DNA of 64,000 nucleotides from assembly GCA_030248225.1 (NCBI GenBank), contig JASANE010001758.1, forward strand, positions 1 through 64,000. The letters run 5' to 3'. Below the pieces are notes generated by a model. The model was not told the origin of the DNA. It saw only the letters and a list, made by a program, of their open reading frames with translations, and did no database searches. The position numbers were made by a program, and so were the translations under genes. The DNA comes from Trileptium ribeirensis. Its lineage: Eukaryota > Nematoda > Enoplea > Enoplida > Thoracostomopsidae. How positions within the stretch are numbered: position 1 is the first letter of the stretch; each line of letters begins with the position of its first letter. Of this stretch, positions 1-9,689 are shown in pieces.

Positions 1-29
1 TATGTTGTTCTTCGTTAAGCATGTGCTTC

Positions 30-1380
30 ATTTTGCTCGTCGGAAAATAAAAATTTGTCTTGAAACTATATCATTTACTTATTGCTCGCTTACAAAGCGC
101 GGTTGATCTGCCAGCGAGTATAAGAGTTTACGTGGAGCTGCCGCGAAGGCGAATTATCGCCGAATAAACAAGTTTTCAATCTCGACGGTTGAATAGCAAG
201 AGCCCATAAACATATTGACGTTGTAGCGCAAAGCCCTTTCATCTAAAACAAATAATTGTAAAAATCATGTTGCATTTCGCATACATTGTACTAAAATATT
301 TCATTCTGCAGCTAATAAATAAGAAACGGATAACGAAACGAATGTTTAGTTGCGATTAAAGAGTTCACCTTACGATTTAATCGAAATACTCGTTATGAAA
401 AAGAACAAAATGACACATGGAATCAAATAAGGTGCAGACAAAAAGCCAAGCCGGCCGAGCGGGACTAACCGACCTCAAGAAGAGGCGACAACCGTGGCCG
501 AAGCGGCACGCGTGAAGTAACACTTGAAAGGTTTCTATTAGAGCACGCCGGAGGAGAAAAAGAGAACCAGGGTCGTTGTACGTTGCAGTCTAGATTGATT
601 ATTCCAGTAACAGCACTACGTGCTATCAAAGCTGCAATACGGCAAGAAGTCGAGGCGTTTGAAAGACTTCACCGTCACAATTTGGAACTAATTCGTCAAG
701 TCGTGCTGACGGACAGGTCCCTATAAAGAATGGTACGCTATTACTGGTGAGGATTACGCTGGGAATCGCCATTTGGCCAGCGATCATCGTCAGTCTAAAC
801 TGCAGCGATTATTGCTGCACTTTTGAGCTTGTGAGCAGCGAAGACTCAAACAAGACCGTCAAATGTAGACGTAGTGCTGTGACAACAACCTGAGCACGGT
901 TTAGCTATCTTGAATGTCAATCGCAAGAACTACTATTCAGCATTTAAACTTTAGGCGTGGATCCTAACGATATTGTTGTCCTCGCTCTTCAATGAAGCCT
1001 TGCTCCCCCTCCCAAATACAACCGTGTTCCTCTCCTAAATGCACCCCCTAAAAACATTATTGATTGGCTGCAATATCTGTACATTAGCTCCGACACGGCC
1101 TTCGCATCCAAATGATATACCTTTTGAGTTTGAATACTGTCGATCACGATATTTTCTTAATTCCCGTTTGGAATACTGGACTTCTTGACTGACATATGCG
1201 TTCCTTGTAAATGGCCAAGTGATTCCGGCGGTATGCGGTCGGTTTGAATCAAGTTTTTCGGACGCGACGTGAAGTGGAATAAATGAAAACATAAAGAAAC
1301 ATGACGGTCTGATTTTTTACATCCGAACAGAGACCTCACAGTGATAAAAGTAAAATAAGGTTTCGGTGCGCTCATGCTCT
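30..1380. repeat. Left arm of a long inverted repeat (Foldback-like)
   Basis: This arm matches the reverse complement of about 2066-3445. Clear matching blocks include 30-100 with 3360-3460, 410-465 with 3045-3100, 590-720 with 2770-2905, 980-1080 with 2375-2500 and 1290-1380 with 2066-2160. By eye, identity is roughly 80-90% with small indels. The + strand keeps a short coding-like stretch around 535-727 containing RLIIPVTALRAIKAAI before a stop, and the same stretch is present antisense in the right arm. Unlike the right arm, this arm ends at about position 30 with only one copy of the 42-bp unit. No transposase was recognised. Confidence 0.85.
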
Positions 1381-2065
1381 AAATGACAGACGGTTTTGAA
1401 ATAATCAGACCACAAAACTAAACCGGACACTGATTGTTTAAAAAATCCCAAGGCCTCAGCTCCGTTGACATAGCGTTACTATGATCTTTACACCGCTTGT
1501 TTCAATGCTGCATTTTATTCTGACAGCCCACTCAAACGTAGATCACGGTAAAAAGTGGAGCCAATGGCTGGTACGCGTTACGCGGCGCAGGGGCTATAAT
1601 TGGTTCCCGTACACGAGAAACCATCATAATAAAAGGAACCTAATTGCCAATCCACTTGCTAATAGCATTTACAACTCTGTACTCCGCAAACACTATAAAG
1701 CAAGAACAATCGTCGAAAGCTTAACGTGAAAAACCTATAGCTTGTAAGCTGGATAGTTCTGTAGACATCGCTTAAAAATTAACAAAGTTCCTACAAGTAC
1801 TTACACTTTTAAGCCTGATAGCTAGCTCGATATATTTTAAGAGTACTGCAACCCAAGATAATAATTCGAATATACCCAGCTATAAGTTAGCAAAAAGATT
1901 ACGTCACAGTTTTGAGCCATGCACCGTGTAATTTCTTCATCAAACCCAACAAGTTACTGCTTACGTTGCTCCGACCGCCATATAAGTGTTCAAACATCAT
2001 GTAAACGACATAATGTACAGTTTCGTTTTATCGTATAATTCTGTTGGAGATCGTTTTGTATTTGA
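1381..2065. other. Spacer of the long inverted repeat
   Basis: About 690 bp of single-copy sequence between the two arms. The longest + frame is 82 codons (1481-1729) and is not recognisable. I see no transposase, exon or RNA gene here. In Foldback-type elements the middle segment is often unrelated to the arms, which fits what is seen. Confidence 0.5.
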
Positions 2066-3445
2066 GCATGAGCGCACCTGAAACCTTATTTTACTTTTAT
2101 CACTGTGAGGTCTCTGTTCGGATGTAAAAAATCAAGACCGTCATGTTTCTTTATGCTTTCTGTTTTTAGATTTCACTTCACAGCGTCGTATATAAGAAAC
2201 TTTGGGACTCACCAACGGCGTACCGCCGGAATCAATCGCCATCTAAAAAGGAACGCACGTTGCAGTCAAAGAAATCCAGTATTCCAAACGGACCAAAGAA
2301 ATATCCGCGATCTCAGCAAATTGAGCTCAAAAAGGGTCGTCATTTTTGATGCGAAGGCCGTTTAAGCTAATGGTACATACATATCGCAGCCAATCAAATA
2401 ATGTTTTTGGAGGGGGGTGCATTTTCTAGAGGAACACGGTTGTATTTGGGAGGGGGAGCAAGGGCTTCATTTTAGAGCAGAAGCAAACAACAATATTGTT
2501 AGGATCCGTATACGCTGAAAAATTAAATGCTGGAAAAAATAGTAGTTTCTCTATCAAGCATTCGAATAAAGTATAGTTGAACCGTGCTACAGGGTTGTTG
2601 TCACAGCACTACGTCTACAGTTGACGGTCTGTCTGAGTTTTCTCGCTGCTCACAAGTCTCAAAGTGCAGCAATAATCGCTGGAAATTCCCAGTACTCGCA
2701 CGATGATCGCTGGCCAAATGGCGATATTTTGAGCGAGTTCTTTAACTAGTAATAGGTGTACTATCTCTCAGGATGGACTGTCCCGTCAGCACGACTTGAA
2801 ACTTAAAATTTGTTCCAAAATTGCGGACGGCGAAGTCTTTCAAACGCCGACTTTTTATCTTCGCCGATTGCAGCTTTGATAGCACGTAGTGCTGTTACTG
2901 GGATAATTAATCTAGACTGCAACGAGTATAACCACCCTGGTTCTCCTTGGTCTAGACAAACCTTTCGCAGTGTTGCATTGATGCGTGCCGCTTTTGGTCA
3001 TGGGTTACTGCCTCTCGAGGCCGTACTGTTTGCTCGGCGGGTCTCGGCTTTTTGTCTGCACCTTATTTGATTCCATGTGTCATTTTGTTCTTTTTCAATG
3101 TAACTTAGTATTTGATTAAGTTGTAAGGCGAACCTTTTAATTCGCATGCTAAACATTGATTTCGTTATCCGTTTCTTATTTATTAGCTGCAGAATGAAAT
3201 ATTTTAGTACAATGTATGGTGTAAACGCAACATGATTTCTACAATTATTTTGTTTTAGATGAAAGGGCTTTGCCACGACAACGTCAATATGTTTATGGGT
3301 CTTGTCATTCAACCGTCGAGTATCTATGTCATTCGCGAATATTGCCTTCGCGGCAGTTTATACGTAAGCTCAGTACTCGCCGCAGATTGACTGCCGCTTT
3401 GTAAGCGAGCAATAAGTAAATGATATAATTTCAAAGTAGAATTTT
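2066..3445. repeat. Right arm of the long inverted repeat
   Basis: Reverse complement of 30-1380. The reading-frame remnant RLIIPVTALRAIKAAI is readable on the minus strand at about 2860-2915, with frame continuing upstream towards 3312 on the minus strand. The arm ends in seven tandem 42-bp units, whereas the left arm has one. Divergence between the arms shows that they are not a recent assembly artefact. An inverted pair of separate insertions is the main alternative to a Foldback element. Confidence 0.85.
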
Positions 3446-3713
3446 ATTTTCCCACGAGCAAAATGATATAATTTCAAAGTAGAATTTTATTTTCCCACAA
3501 GCAAATGATATAATTTCAATGTAGAATTTTATTTTCCCACGAGCAAATGATATAATTCCAAAGTAGAATTTTATTTTCCCACTAGCAAATGATATAATTT
3601 CAAATTAGAACTTTATTTTCCCACGAGCAAATCATATAATTTAAAGTAGAATTTTATTTTCCCACGAGCAGATCATATAATTTCAAAGTAGAATTTTATT
3701 TTCCCACAAGCAA
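3418..3713. repeat. 42-bp tandem repeat, about 7 units
   Basis: Seven head-to-tail copies of about 42 bp begin at about 3420, 3463, 3505, 3547, 3589, 3631 and 3672. Each has the pattern ATGATATAATTTCAAAGTAG followed by an AATTTTATTTTCCCACGAGC-type half. Copies differ by a few substitutions (ATGATA versus ATCATA in the last two, and small changes in the CCCACGAGCAA part). The array sits at the outer end of the right inverted-repeat arm. One diverged unit is visible in the left arm at about 35-80, so the array expanded on one side only. Confidence 0.92.
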
Positions 3714-3899
3714 GTTGCAAGCAAACAAGGAACAAGCAACGGTCAATAATAATTGTTTACTCTATTTGTCAACAGGACGGGTTGTTGCGCTGGATGAGAC
3801 AGCTGAAAGTGGGAATTTTTAGGGTTCTACCTTGAATCAGGGATTTATATTGTAAGTAACGTGTGAATAAACAACAGTTAAAGTGTTTTTGGCCTTCAG

Positions 3900-3977
3900 G
3901 AAATAGAACATCGCTTGGAAGCACGTCATTTTTTTTGCATACACGTTATTTGGGCCAACCTACTACAAGGAACCCTT
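3900..3977 (+). CDS. Candidate internal exon of an unidentified host gene
   Basis: A 78-nt segment (26 codons, phase 0) lies between an acceptor ending TGGCCTTCAG and a donor GTAAGA. It translates without stops as EIEHRLEARHFF followed by CIHVIWANLLQGTL. The exon at 4488-4559 is also phase 0, so the two splice in frame. The translation looks amphipathic and helical, but I do not recognise the family. The exon could be chance, since it is short and no upstream partner was found (the upstream sequence is repeat). RNA evidence would decide. Confidence 0.35.
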
Positions 3978-4487
3978 GTAAGACATCATCATGATCTTGA
4001 TCTAGATTTCATGAATATTCATCACTTTAAACAATCGATATCGATGTTTTCATGTAAAATTATTCGCTTTGGAAATGAATATTTGTATAGTTATCGTCAT
4101 ATGCCGCTAACGTTTAAGACTTTTTAATTTTGCTCGAAATCTATTAAAAAATTTGTCGTTTACTCGTTTAACGTTTGTGTTTGAGAGCTGCTGAAAATGT
4201 ATTTGCAGATAGACCAATTTGTATTCGATGGTCCTTCGCTCCAAACAATATATATATTATTTTGTTTATAACTAGCTATAACGTATAATGCTGTGCAATC
4301 ATTGCTTAAAATAACGCAGCCAAATTAGTTTCGTCTACATAGCACAGTAACTAGAGAGGGTGTGACCAAAATGGGTTGCTCATGCAGCAGTTCCACTTGT
4401 CGTCGTCGGGTGGTGTTTCCGATCAGATGTGACCGAAAACTTTGTTTCCAAATGTTGGATTTAAAAAAACTGTCGTGTTTATTTTAG

Positions 4488-4559
4488 GACATTCTGTTGG
4501 ATCGAAATGTCAAAATCGATGTCCTGTTTACCGCTTCGTTTATCGAAGATTTGCTGAGG
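4488..4559 (+). CDS. Candidate internal exon of an unidentified host gene
   Basis: A 72-nt segment (24 codons, phase 0) has a good acceptor (TTTATTTTAG) and a strong donor (GTAAGT). The translation is DILLDRNVKIDV then LFTASFIEDLLR, with no stops. It follows in phase after the candidate exon at 3900-3977. No further exon of matching phase was found between 4560 and 8100. The family is not recognised. The donor match and protein-like composition make this the stronger of the two candidates. Confidence 0.42.
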
Positions 4560-5935
4560 GTAAGTTTTTGTGTGTCGTGGAACAGTGATACTCCGAGTAT
4601 CAATAGTGGAAGTTTCACCACTTCCTAAGTACAGCAGGTCGGTTTGTCGTGTCAAACCTTTTCTCCGCTGTTACGGTGTTGGTTGTTGATTTTAGCATTA
4701 ATTTGGACCGGAAAAATATGTACAGTACTCGCCAAAAATGACTGTCGCTTATTCGCAATTTTCCATAGGAAACTTGTTCTAAACTGGGTTTTTTAGTTTT
4801 TGTACTCGCTCGCGGCTCACCTAAGACACGTTGTTTACTTGCTGGCTCGAAAGGAACTGGCGTATCAAGAAATTTTTGCCCTCAACTCAAACGAACATGG
4901 GGTTCGGACCTCAACCATCCGTTATCAACAAATTTTTTCGACACTTGTTTATTTTTTAAGAAATCTTTGAAGATATGACTTAGGTCTGATGGGGGTCGGA
5001 GCACCCTCCTGTCCCCTTTGGATTCACTAGTCCCTAAAGGTGGTAGTCATTATGTTGTGGCAGACCATCAGGCTTCCGGGAGACGGAACTCTGTGAACGA
5101 CGCCGGATGCGTTATCAATGGCCCGTGAATTCTCTCGCAATACTCTTTGTGATGATTGGCCGGCTTGCTATTTGACGCCAGAAGCCTGCTTCAGCGATCA
5201 AATACAACAGCATGTTTCATGATGGAGCCTCGTTTACTGTCATCCGGACAACATTTTAATCATAGAAAACCAGTGATTTCACCATAGATGCACATCTAAC
5301 AAACGTTAATATAAGCTTGATGTTACTTCTACCGTAGATGTACACCACTTTCCATTGTGTATTATGTGAAGATAGCAATATTAAGTTATGGATCAAGCTA
5401 AGTGTATCGATAAGTGGTAGCGCATAAATGTAAAACACTACGGCTGATAATGTGGTGTGCATTTACTGTAAAAAGAGCAGTGTGGTAACATTTTAGTTTT
5501 GCCCTAGATGTGCATCTACCGATACCGAGTAATAAGGGAGAAGGGACGCGTTTTTGGTGATAACCAAACAAATTGAACGTCCTTCTACCCTCGTTTTAAA
5601 AAAATTTCTAACAAAATATTGGAAAATTTCTCGAAATTTAGTGTAATTTTAGGCCCAAGCGGGCCAATTTTTCAAATTGCACATTGGTTTTACTTAATTT
5701 ACACCAAGGGCCGTACATCACCTGAGATTAATCATGCAAAATTTCTACTTTCTTTCTCATATCTCAACAAAGTAAACTTTCTACCATAAGTAAGGAGTCT
5801 ATAAAATCCAAAAAATTTTTAAGAGATGTAACAGCCCGAAATTTCAGGGATTTCAACAAGACATTTAAGTAGGGAAAATCAGTTAAAGTAAGGTCAAAAA
5901 TCAAGAAAACGGGGTACGATGGGCGGTCGGATACC
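4560..5935. other. No gene recognised
   Basis: AT-rich sequence with no frame that looks like protein, no RNA gene and no terminal repeats that I could pair. If the candidate exons upstream are real, this is intronic. Confidence 0.5.
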
Positions 5936-6036
5936 GGTGGAGCGTGACCTGAATACTATGTTGCATATTATCATTTATCGTTGTCATAAAATAAAATGTA
6001 TTATGGATGTATTTTGTCGTATCGTCACGCTCCACC
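5936..6036. repeat. Short inverted repeat (13-bp arms)
   Basis: GGTGGAGCGTGAC at 5936-5948 is perfectly complementary to GTCACGCTCCACC at 6024-6036, with a loop of about 75 nt. It could be the ends of a small MITE or a local fold. No target-site duplication was identified. Confidence 0.5.
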
Positions 6037-6189
6037 CGCCCGAGGTGCACGGGGTGATTTTGGCACCAAAACGGAATACTTGTGACACTAAGTATGGTAT
6101 CCGGTCGACCCCAAGTAAAATAAATGATAACCTGTGCGTTTATTGTGTGCCTTAAATGAATGTTGTTTTATTTTATCTTATAGGTAGTA

Positions 6190-6293
6190 CTGCGTGTCAG
6201 GATAGGTCGGGGTATTGTGCAGAACCTTTATCAAAACGCAAACGGAGAATTTTGATTGGCATTCAAACCGCGAGGACCTATCCTGGCATGCAG
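6190..6293. repeat. Inverted repeat with 19-bp arms
   Basis: CTGCGTGTCAGGATAGGTC at 6190-6208 pairs with GACCTATCCTGGCATGCAG at 6275-6293, with two mismatches (17 of 19). The enclosed segment is about 66 nt. The size suits a hairpin RNA or a very small inverted-repeat element; neither is proven. Confidence 0.55.
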
Positions 6294-6780
6294 TTGTTGC
6301 ATAACTGATTCGGTGAGTGAAGAAGAATCAGGTTGCTGGGTGAATTAAAACTTTCAGAGTTCGACTAAAACTCAATTTTCTATAGGTATTTTTAAAGGCA
6401 AAATTTTATAGTTTTCGGCACTCCACGCGAAATTGGATTACTACAGTATCACTAGGACCCCTCAAGGCTTCAAAATCGCGCGTTCGGGTCAGCCCGCTTC
6501 GTACCCCTGAATACTTAGGGACCCCCAACTGAGCGTTTAAACAGCCATTTTTCAAAGTCTCCGACCTCAACCAAAACAACCAAAACTCTCCGATTTTCAA
6601 GCTCAGTACCCCTAGCGGTCTCACCCTAACTGTCTAACCGAAAACCAGGGCCACCTAACTTAACCGGTCCGAGCAGGACCCTGATAACCCTCCCGGGACA
6701 CCAAAATTTTCTGGTTACGGCTCACAAACTGGCCTCTAGCAGGCCACCTATTGGTCCTACACTTAAAATTCTACTTTTAT

Positions 6781-6833
6781 CAGTAGGCGACCACCCAGGG
6801 CATCAACCTGGTCCCGCCCCCGGCCGCCTACTG
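6781..6833. repeat. 9-bp hairpin in a C-rich region
   Basis: CAGTAGGCG at 6781-6789 is complementary to CGCCTACTG at 6825-6833. A smaller CCAGG/CCTGG pair nests inside. The surrounding 6400-6850 is C-rich on the + strand and contains no recognisable protein; ORFs on either strand look spurious. Confidence 0.5.
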
Positions 6834-7217
6834 TTTTCCGTTGAGTAGCAATAGTCAAAAACGCGTTCAAACCTTGGTATATTGATGGCGCCCTGGGCGC
6901 TCGTATAAGTTTCCTCTTGAAAATTTTCCTCGCCGGCCAGCGCGAGGTTTTGTAGCAGTTTGCACTCTTCGGCCACGTTTATGCTGTTGACCAGCCGAGA
7001 CAACAAGAACCCGCTGTGGGCTGTTAGCAATGCTCTTTCTCTATATCATATTAAACGACAGTGCCCGCTAGAGTGCGGTCGACATTTATATGCGTTGATC
7101 GAGTTTTGTGTTTGCTGTTATAATTTGTTATTATTATGTGGCGGCATTAGGAATTCAAAATTTTAAAATTTGGCAGGACAATGAGGCAGGGGAACTGGAA
7201 AAAAGGGGGGTAGAGAC

Positions 7218-7265
7218 ACTAGTATAAAAGGAAACGGCCCGGCACAGTGTTGGGACCAGTCGAGT
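7218..7265 (+). promoter_or_regulatory. Candidate Pol II core promoter (TATA box)
   Basis: TATAAAAG at 7223-7230 sits in a GC-rich context. About 30 bp downstream is an initiator-like CAGTG/CCAGTCGAG segment (7244-7265). This is the best core promoter in the first 10 kb. It could drive a mobile-element transcript covering the stem-loop motifs and small ORFs up to the poly(A) signals at 7849 and 8908. Confidence 0.4.
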
Positions 7266-7544
7266 AGAGAAGCCGCGTAGACGGCCGTTTTTCGTTTCGC
7301 TCGTGGCGGTTGTCGCCCGGGCATTTTCTTTGATTCATATTTTCGGTCTTGAGTTTGGCTTTTCCCTTGGAAGTAGGACGTTTAACATAAGAAATTGGTA
7401 GCGTGTTGACCTGGAGGCAGCCGCTGAGGCAGATGAGAATTGAGCATCAGAGTAAGTCAGTGCTAGGCTACTGCGTCAAAATTACGAGCATTTAATCCCT
7501 GAGCGTTTCACTTAAGCGTTCCTTTTAAGTCTTCTCGAAAACAC

Positions 7545-7578
7545 AGTCTTCCAGGCCGTTTAGACACGGTAGAAGACT
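7545..7578 (+). other. Stem-loop motif, copy 1
   Basis: The core CCGTTTAGACACGG (7556-7569) forms a 4-bp CCGT/ACGG hairpin with loop TTAGAC. A 7-bp outer stem AGTCTTC (7545-7551) / GAAGACT (7572-7578) encloses it. The core recurs exactly at 7966 and 8446, with different outer stems. No known RNA family was recognised. Confidence 0.6.
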
Positions 7579-7848
7579 TTAGTAATTTGCATCAATCAGT
7601 GTAGGACTCCGCCGCAAATTGACATCCTAAAACATTTACGATCTTTCAAAGGACAATGGAGCTTCTTTCCGCTCGTGCTCCATCCGCATTAGCTCTCTAG
7701 GTCATAGCTTGAGTCGAGTCTAAGTTATAGGAAAATCTACAAGAATAACCCCAGGTCACACGACTTAAAGACCCAGTAATGGGGAAGTAGAGCGAGCGGT
7801 CCGCTCGGGACGGACGCAGTCGTTTGCGCGCAGGAAGCCGTTTAAAGA

Positions 7849-7854
7849 AATAAA
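7849..7854 (+). terminator. Poly(A) signal AATAAA
   Basis: AATAAA about 620 bp downstream of the TATA-like box. It may end a short transcript, but such hexamers are common in this AT-rich sequence. Confidence 0.25.
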
Positions 7855-7956
7855 GAACGGAACCCCTGACGCTAGCCCCCGAAATTCGAGCCTCTACTCT
7901 GAGATTCGCTCCGCTCCGAACAAAAAGTTAGTCAATTAACCCCAAAAATCCAGACG

Positions 7957-7990
7957 GGTCTCAGGCCGTTTAGACACGGTAGAGTACTCT
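7957..7990 (+). other. Stem-loop motif, copy 2
   Basis: The core CCGTTTAGACACGG is at 7966-7979, inside the block CAGGCCGTTTAGACACGGT that it shares with copy 1. The immediate outer stem is short, CTC (7960-7962) / GAG (7982-7984), and sequence outside it differs from the other copies. It lies 410 bp after copy 1. Confidence 0.55.
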
Positions 7991-8130
7991 GTCACGCATT
8001 TTAATAATATAATAACTATCGATGGGTCGATGCGGCCGCTCCACAGGGGGTGACGTATCAGCACCTGTCGTGCGTTACTGTCCCCCATTTTTCACGGTTT
8101 TGGCAAATCTACTATTCTAAAATTCTACAG

Positions 8131-8333
8131 GGGTGTCCGAAGTGTTTTCAAACTTAAAACCATCACTGCCGTCTTTTGGTTTTAAAACTAAGAAATTCAT
8201 CGAGGGCGCGGCAGCGTGCGCCCTATTCACGTTTGCGAATGACTGCGGACTTCCACAATATTCGAAGGAGTGCAGTACCAAACTAAGGAATGAGACGGAG
8301 TCAGCTGCCACGTCTAGTCAAGTCGAATTTTAA
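8131..8333 (+). CDS. Hypothetical small protein or terminal exon
   Basis: A frame of about 66 codons runs from an acceptor-like CTACAG (ending 8130) to a TAA at 8331-8333. Internal text includes FGFKTKKFIEGAAACALF and FANDCGLPQYSKECSTKL. It has three cysteines and a small hydrophobic stretch, with no ATG at its start, so an exon or a partial ORF is more likely than a complete gene. A second frame (8290-8643) overlaps its end. No family is recognised. It lies within the same putative transcription unit as the stem-loop motifs. Confidence 0.3.
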
Positions 8334-8643
8334 GGAAACTCTTGTGCTCGCACCCGTTAGTCGAGCGACGACCCTGAGAAGACTACAAAGTGATTGTTTC
8401 CCCAAACTTTTCTGTGAAAGAAATTCATCAGCGCGGACCCGTAAACCGTTTAGACACGGTGGGTTTGTGTGTAGCGCCATGTTTTCATGTCAAAATCATC
8501 AATTCAAAAATCATTACAAGGCAGACAAAATTTGGGAGACGCGGCAGCGACTTCCCCTTTTGACAAGGACCCGCGATTTGAACCCGACACAGACGCAAGC
8601 ACCTTTTGATCATAAACTCTCACTACGAATAGTCTGCAGCTGA
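8290..8643 (+). CDS. Hypothetical ORF, basic 117 residues
   Basis: An ATG-initiated frame overlaps the preceding ORF by 44 nt in a different frame. The product is basic and cysteine-containing, with no recognised domain, and it spans stem-loop copy 3 (8436-8466). The overlap is reminiscent of compact mobile-element ORFs, but chance is a realistic explanation. Confidence 0.18.
   Translation: MRRSQLPRLVKSNFKETLVLAPVSRATTLRRLQSDCFPKLFCERNSSARTRKPFRHGGFVCSAMFSCQNHQFKNHYKADKIWETRQRLPLLTRTRDLNPTQTQAPFDHKLSLRIVCS
8436..8466 (+). other. Stem-loop motif, copy 3
   Basis: The core CCGTTTAGACACGG (8446-8459) lies within an outer stem ACCC (8437-8440) / GGGT (8461-8464), extendable by a G-T pair. A GCGC (8431-8434) / GCGC (8474-8477) pair lies further out. 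The stem sequence is unrelated to copies 1 and 2 while the core is identical, suggesting that the fold is what is conserved. Confidence 0.55.
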
Positions 8644-8907
8644 CATCCGGACTCAGTGAAAAGACCCTCGAGTGAAGCGAAAATGGGACAAGGAGAGAGG
8701 GTTAACAACGGGCTTAGTACATACCTCACATGCGCATTCAACGGGGGATCAGTCAGTCATTTGGGAGGCGCGTCGGTTACGATTCACATCACCCTGTATA
8801 TATATATATGAATGTAATAAGGGTACACTACGTGGTGCCTGCCATTGCTACTTTCTGTACATACTTTGTGTACATTTATATCTGTACGAGTGCCTATGTT
8901 TTACATG

Positions 8908-8913
8908 AATAAA
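8908..8913 (+). terminator. Poly(A) signal AATAAA
   Basis: AATAAA follows a TATA-rich and pyrimidine-rich stretch (8795-8905). It is a candidate 3' end for a transcript starting near 7250. It has weak predictive value by itself. Confidence 0.3.
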
Positions 8914-9106
8914 AGGTTAGAGTGTTCAATGAATCCCTCGGCGATATGTTCGACCCAATAATTGTTGGATAAGTAGGAGTCCTCTCAGGTCAAGCAAATA
9001 TAACTACTTAGTCCCACCACTTGGTACCACTCGGAGTCACAAATAAATACACACTCTTGACGAGCAAATAAAATCATATTTTCCGTAGGATCGCCGACCG
9101 ATCAGG

Positions 9107-9132
9107 CATTGCCGCTTTGGAAAGCGGCAATG
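9107..9132. other. Perfect 11-bp hairpin
   Basis: CATTGCCGCTT (9107-9117), loop TGGA, AAGCGGCAATG (9122-9132). It is a perfect, GC-containing stem with a tetraloop. It belongs to a structured block at 9090-9470 that contains the nested hairpin at 9197-9238 and other short complementary pairs. It is not preceded by a coding region. Confidence 0.6.
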
Positions 9133-9196
9133 GTGCTGGAGAAAATATAAGGAAACCCACCTCCATTAAGGATTTAAATAGAATTGAGGGAAAAGC

Positions 9197-9238
9197 GAGT
9201 CAGCCTTATTACCTGTGAGCAGGCTTAGGGGCTGACTC
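9197..9238. other. Nested 9-bp hairpin
   Basis: GAGTCAGCC (9197-9205) pairs perfectly with GGCTGACTC (9230-9238). Inside, CCTG/CAGG forms a second stem. With the hairpin at 9107-9132 it suggests a structured RNA or the end of a mobile element. No tRNA, 5S, U-snRNA or SRP signature was found. Confidence 0.55.
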
Positions 9239-9689
9239 TCCCTCGGGGGACCTTCGTACACTAGATACGTGGGCCAAAATAGGGGCCAGGCCGAACACCC
9301 TGGTTAACCCGCCGGCAGCCTACTAAGCTAAGCGGTTCCCTTAGGTTATCTCGCAGATCACCGGGGAGTCATGGAAGCCGGGGTTGTCTGGGCACCACGC
9401 AAGGAGAAATGGTGGTGCAGCTGGGATCCCTTAGGGTCAGAACTGGTCCTAGTACAAGTTAGTGCATTGTGTGAACTTTTTTGTTGGAAGTTTTTTATTT
9501 GTTTTTATTTCTGCTACACAAAAGTTTCTATGATTTATATTCAGACCTGATGTAACAGACTAGAACATATTTGTCTTGACTGTCTGCGAACATTCCTGAT
9601 ACAGCTTTAAAACATTTTTCCTCATAAAGTATTAAAACAGTTTTGCTCATTTTTGGGAGACCTCGTTATGTTTTGTTTGAATATACAGT

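Noticed and set aside
3418..3713. CRISPR-like array
   Set aside because: Units are contiguous and nearly identical with no unique spacers; the genome is eukaryotic.
9107..9132. Bacterial-type rho-independent terminator
   Set aside because: No T-run follows and the context is eukaryotic.
9107..9150. Helitron 3' terminus (hairpin plus CTRR)
   Set aside because: CTGG is only a few bases from the stem instead of about ten, and no Helitron 5' end or Rep/helicase was found.
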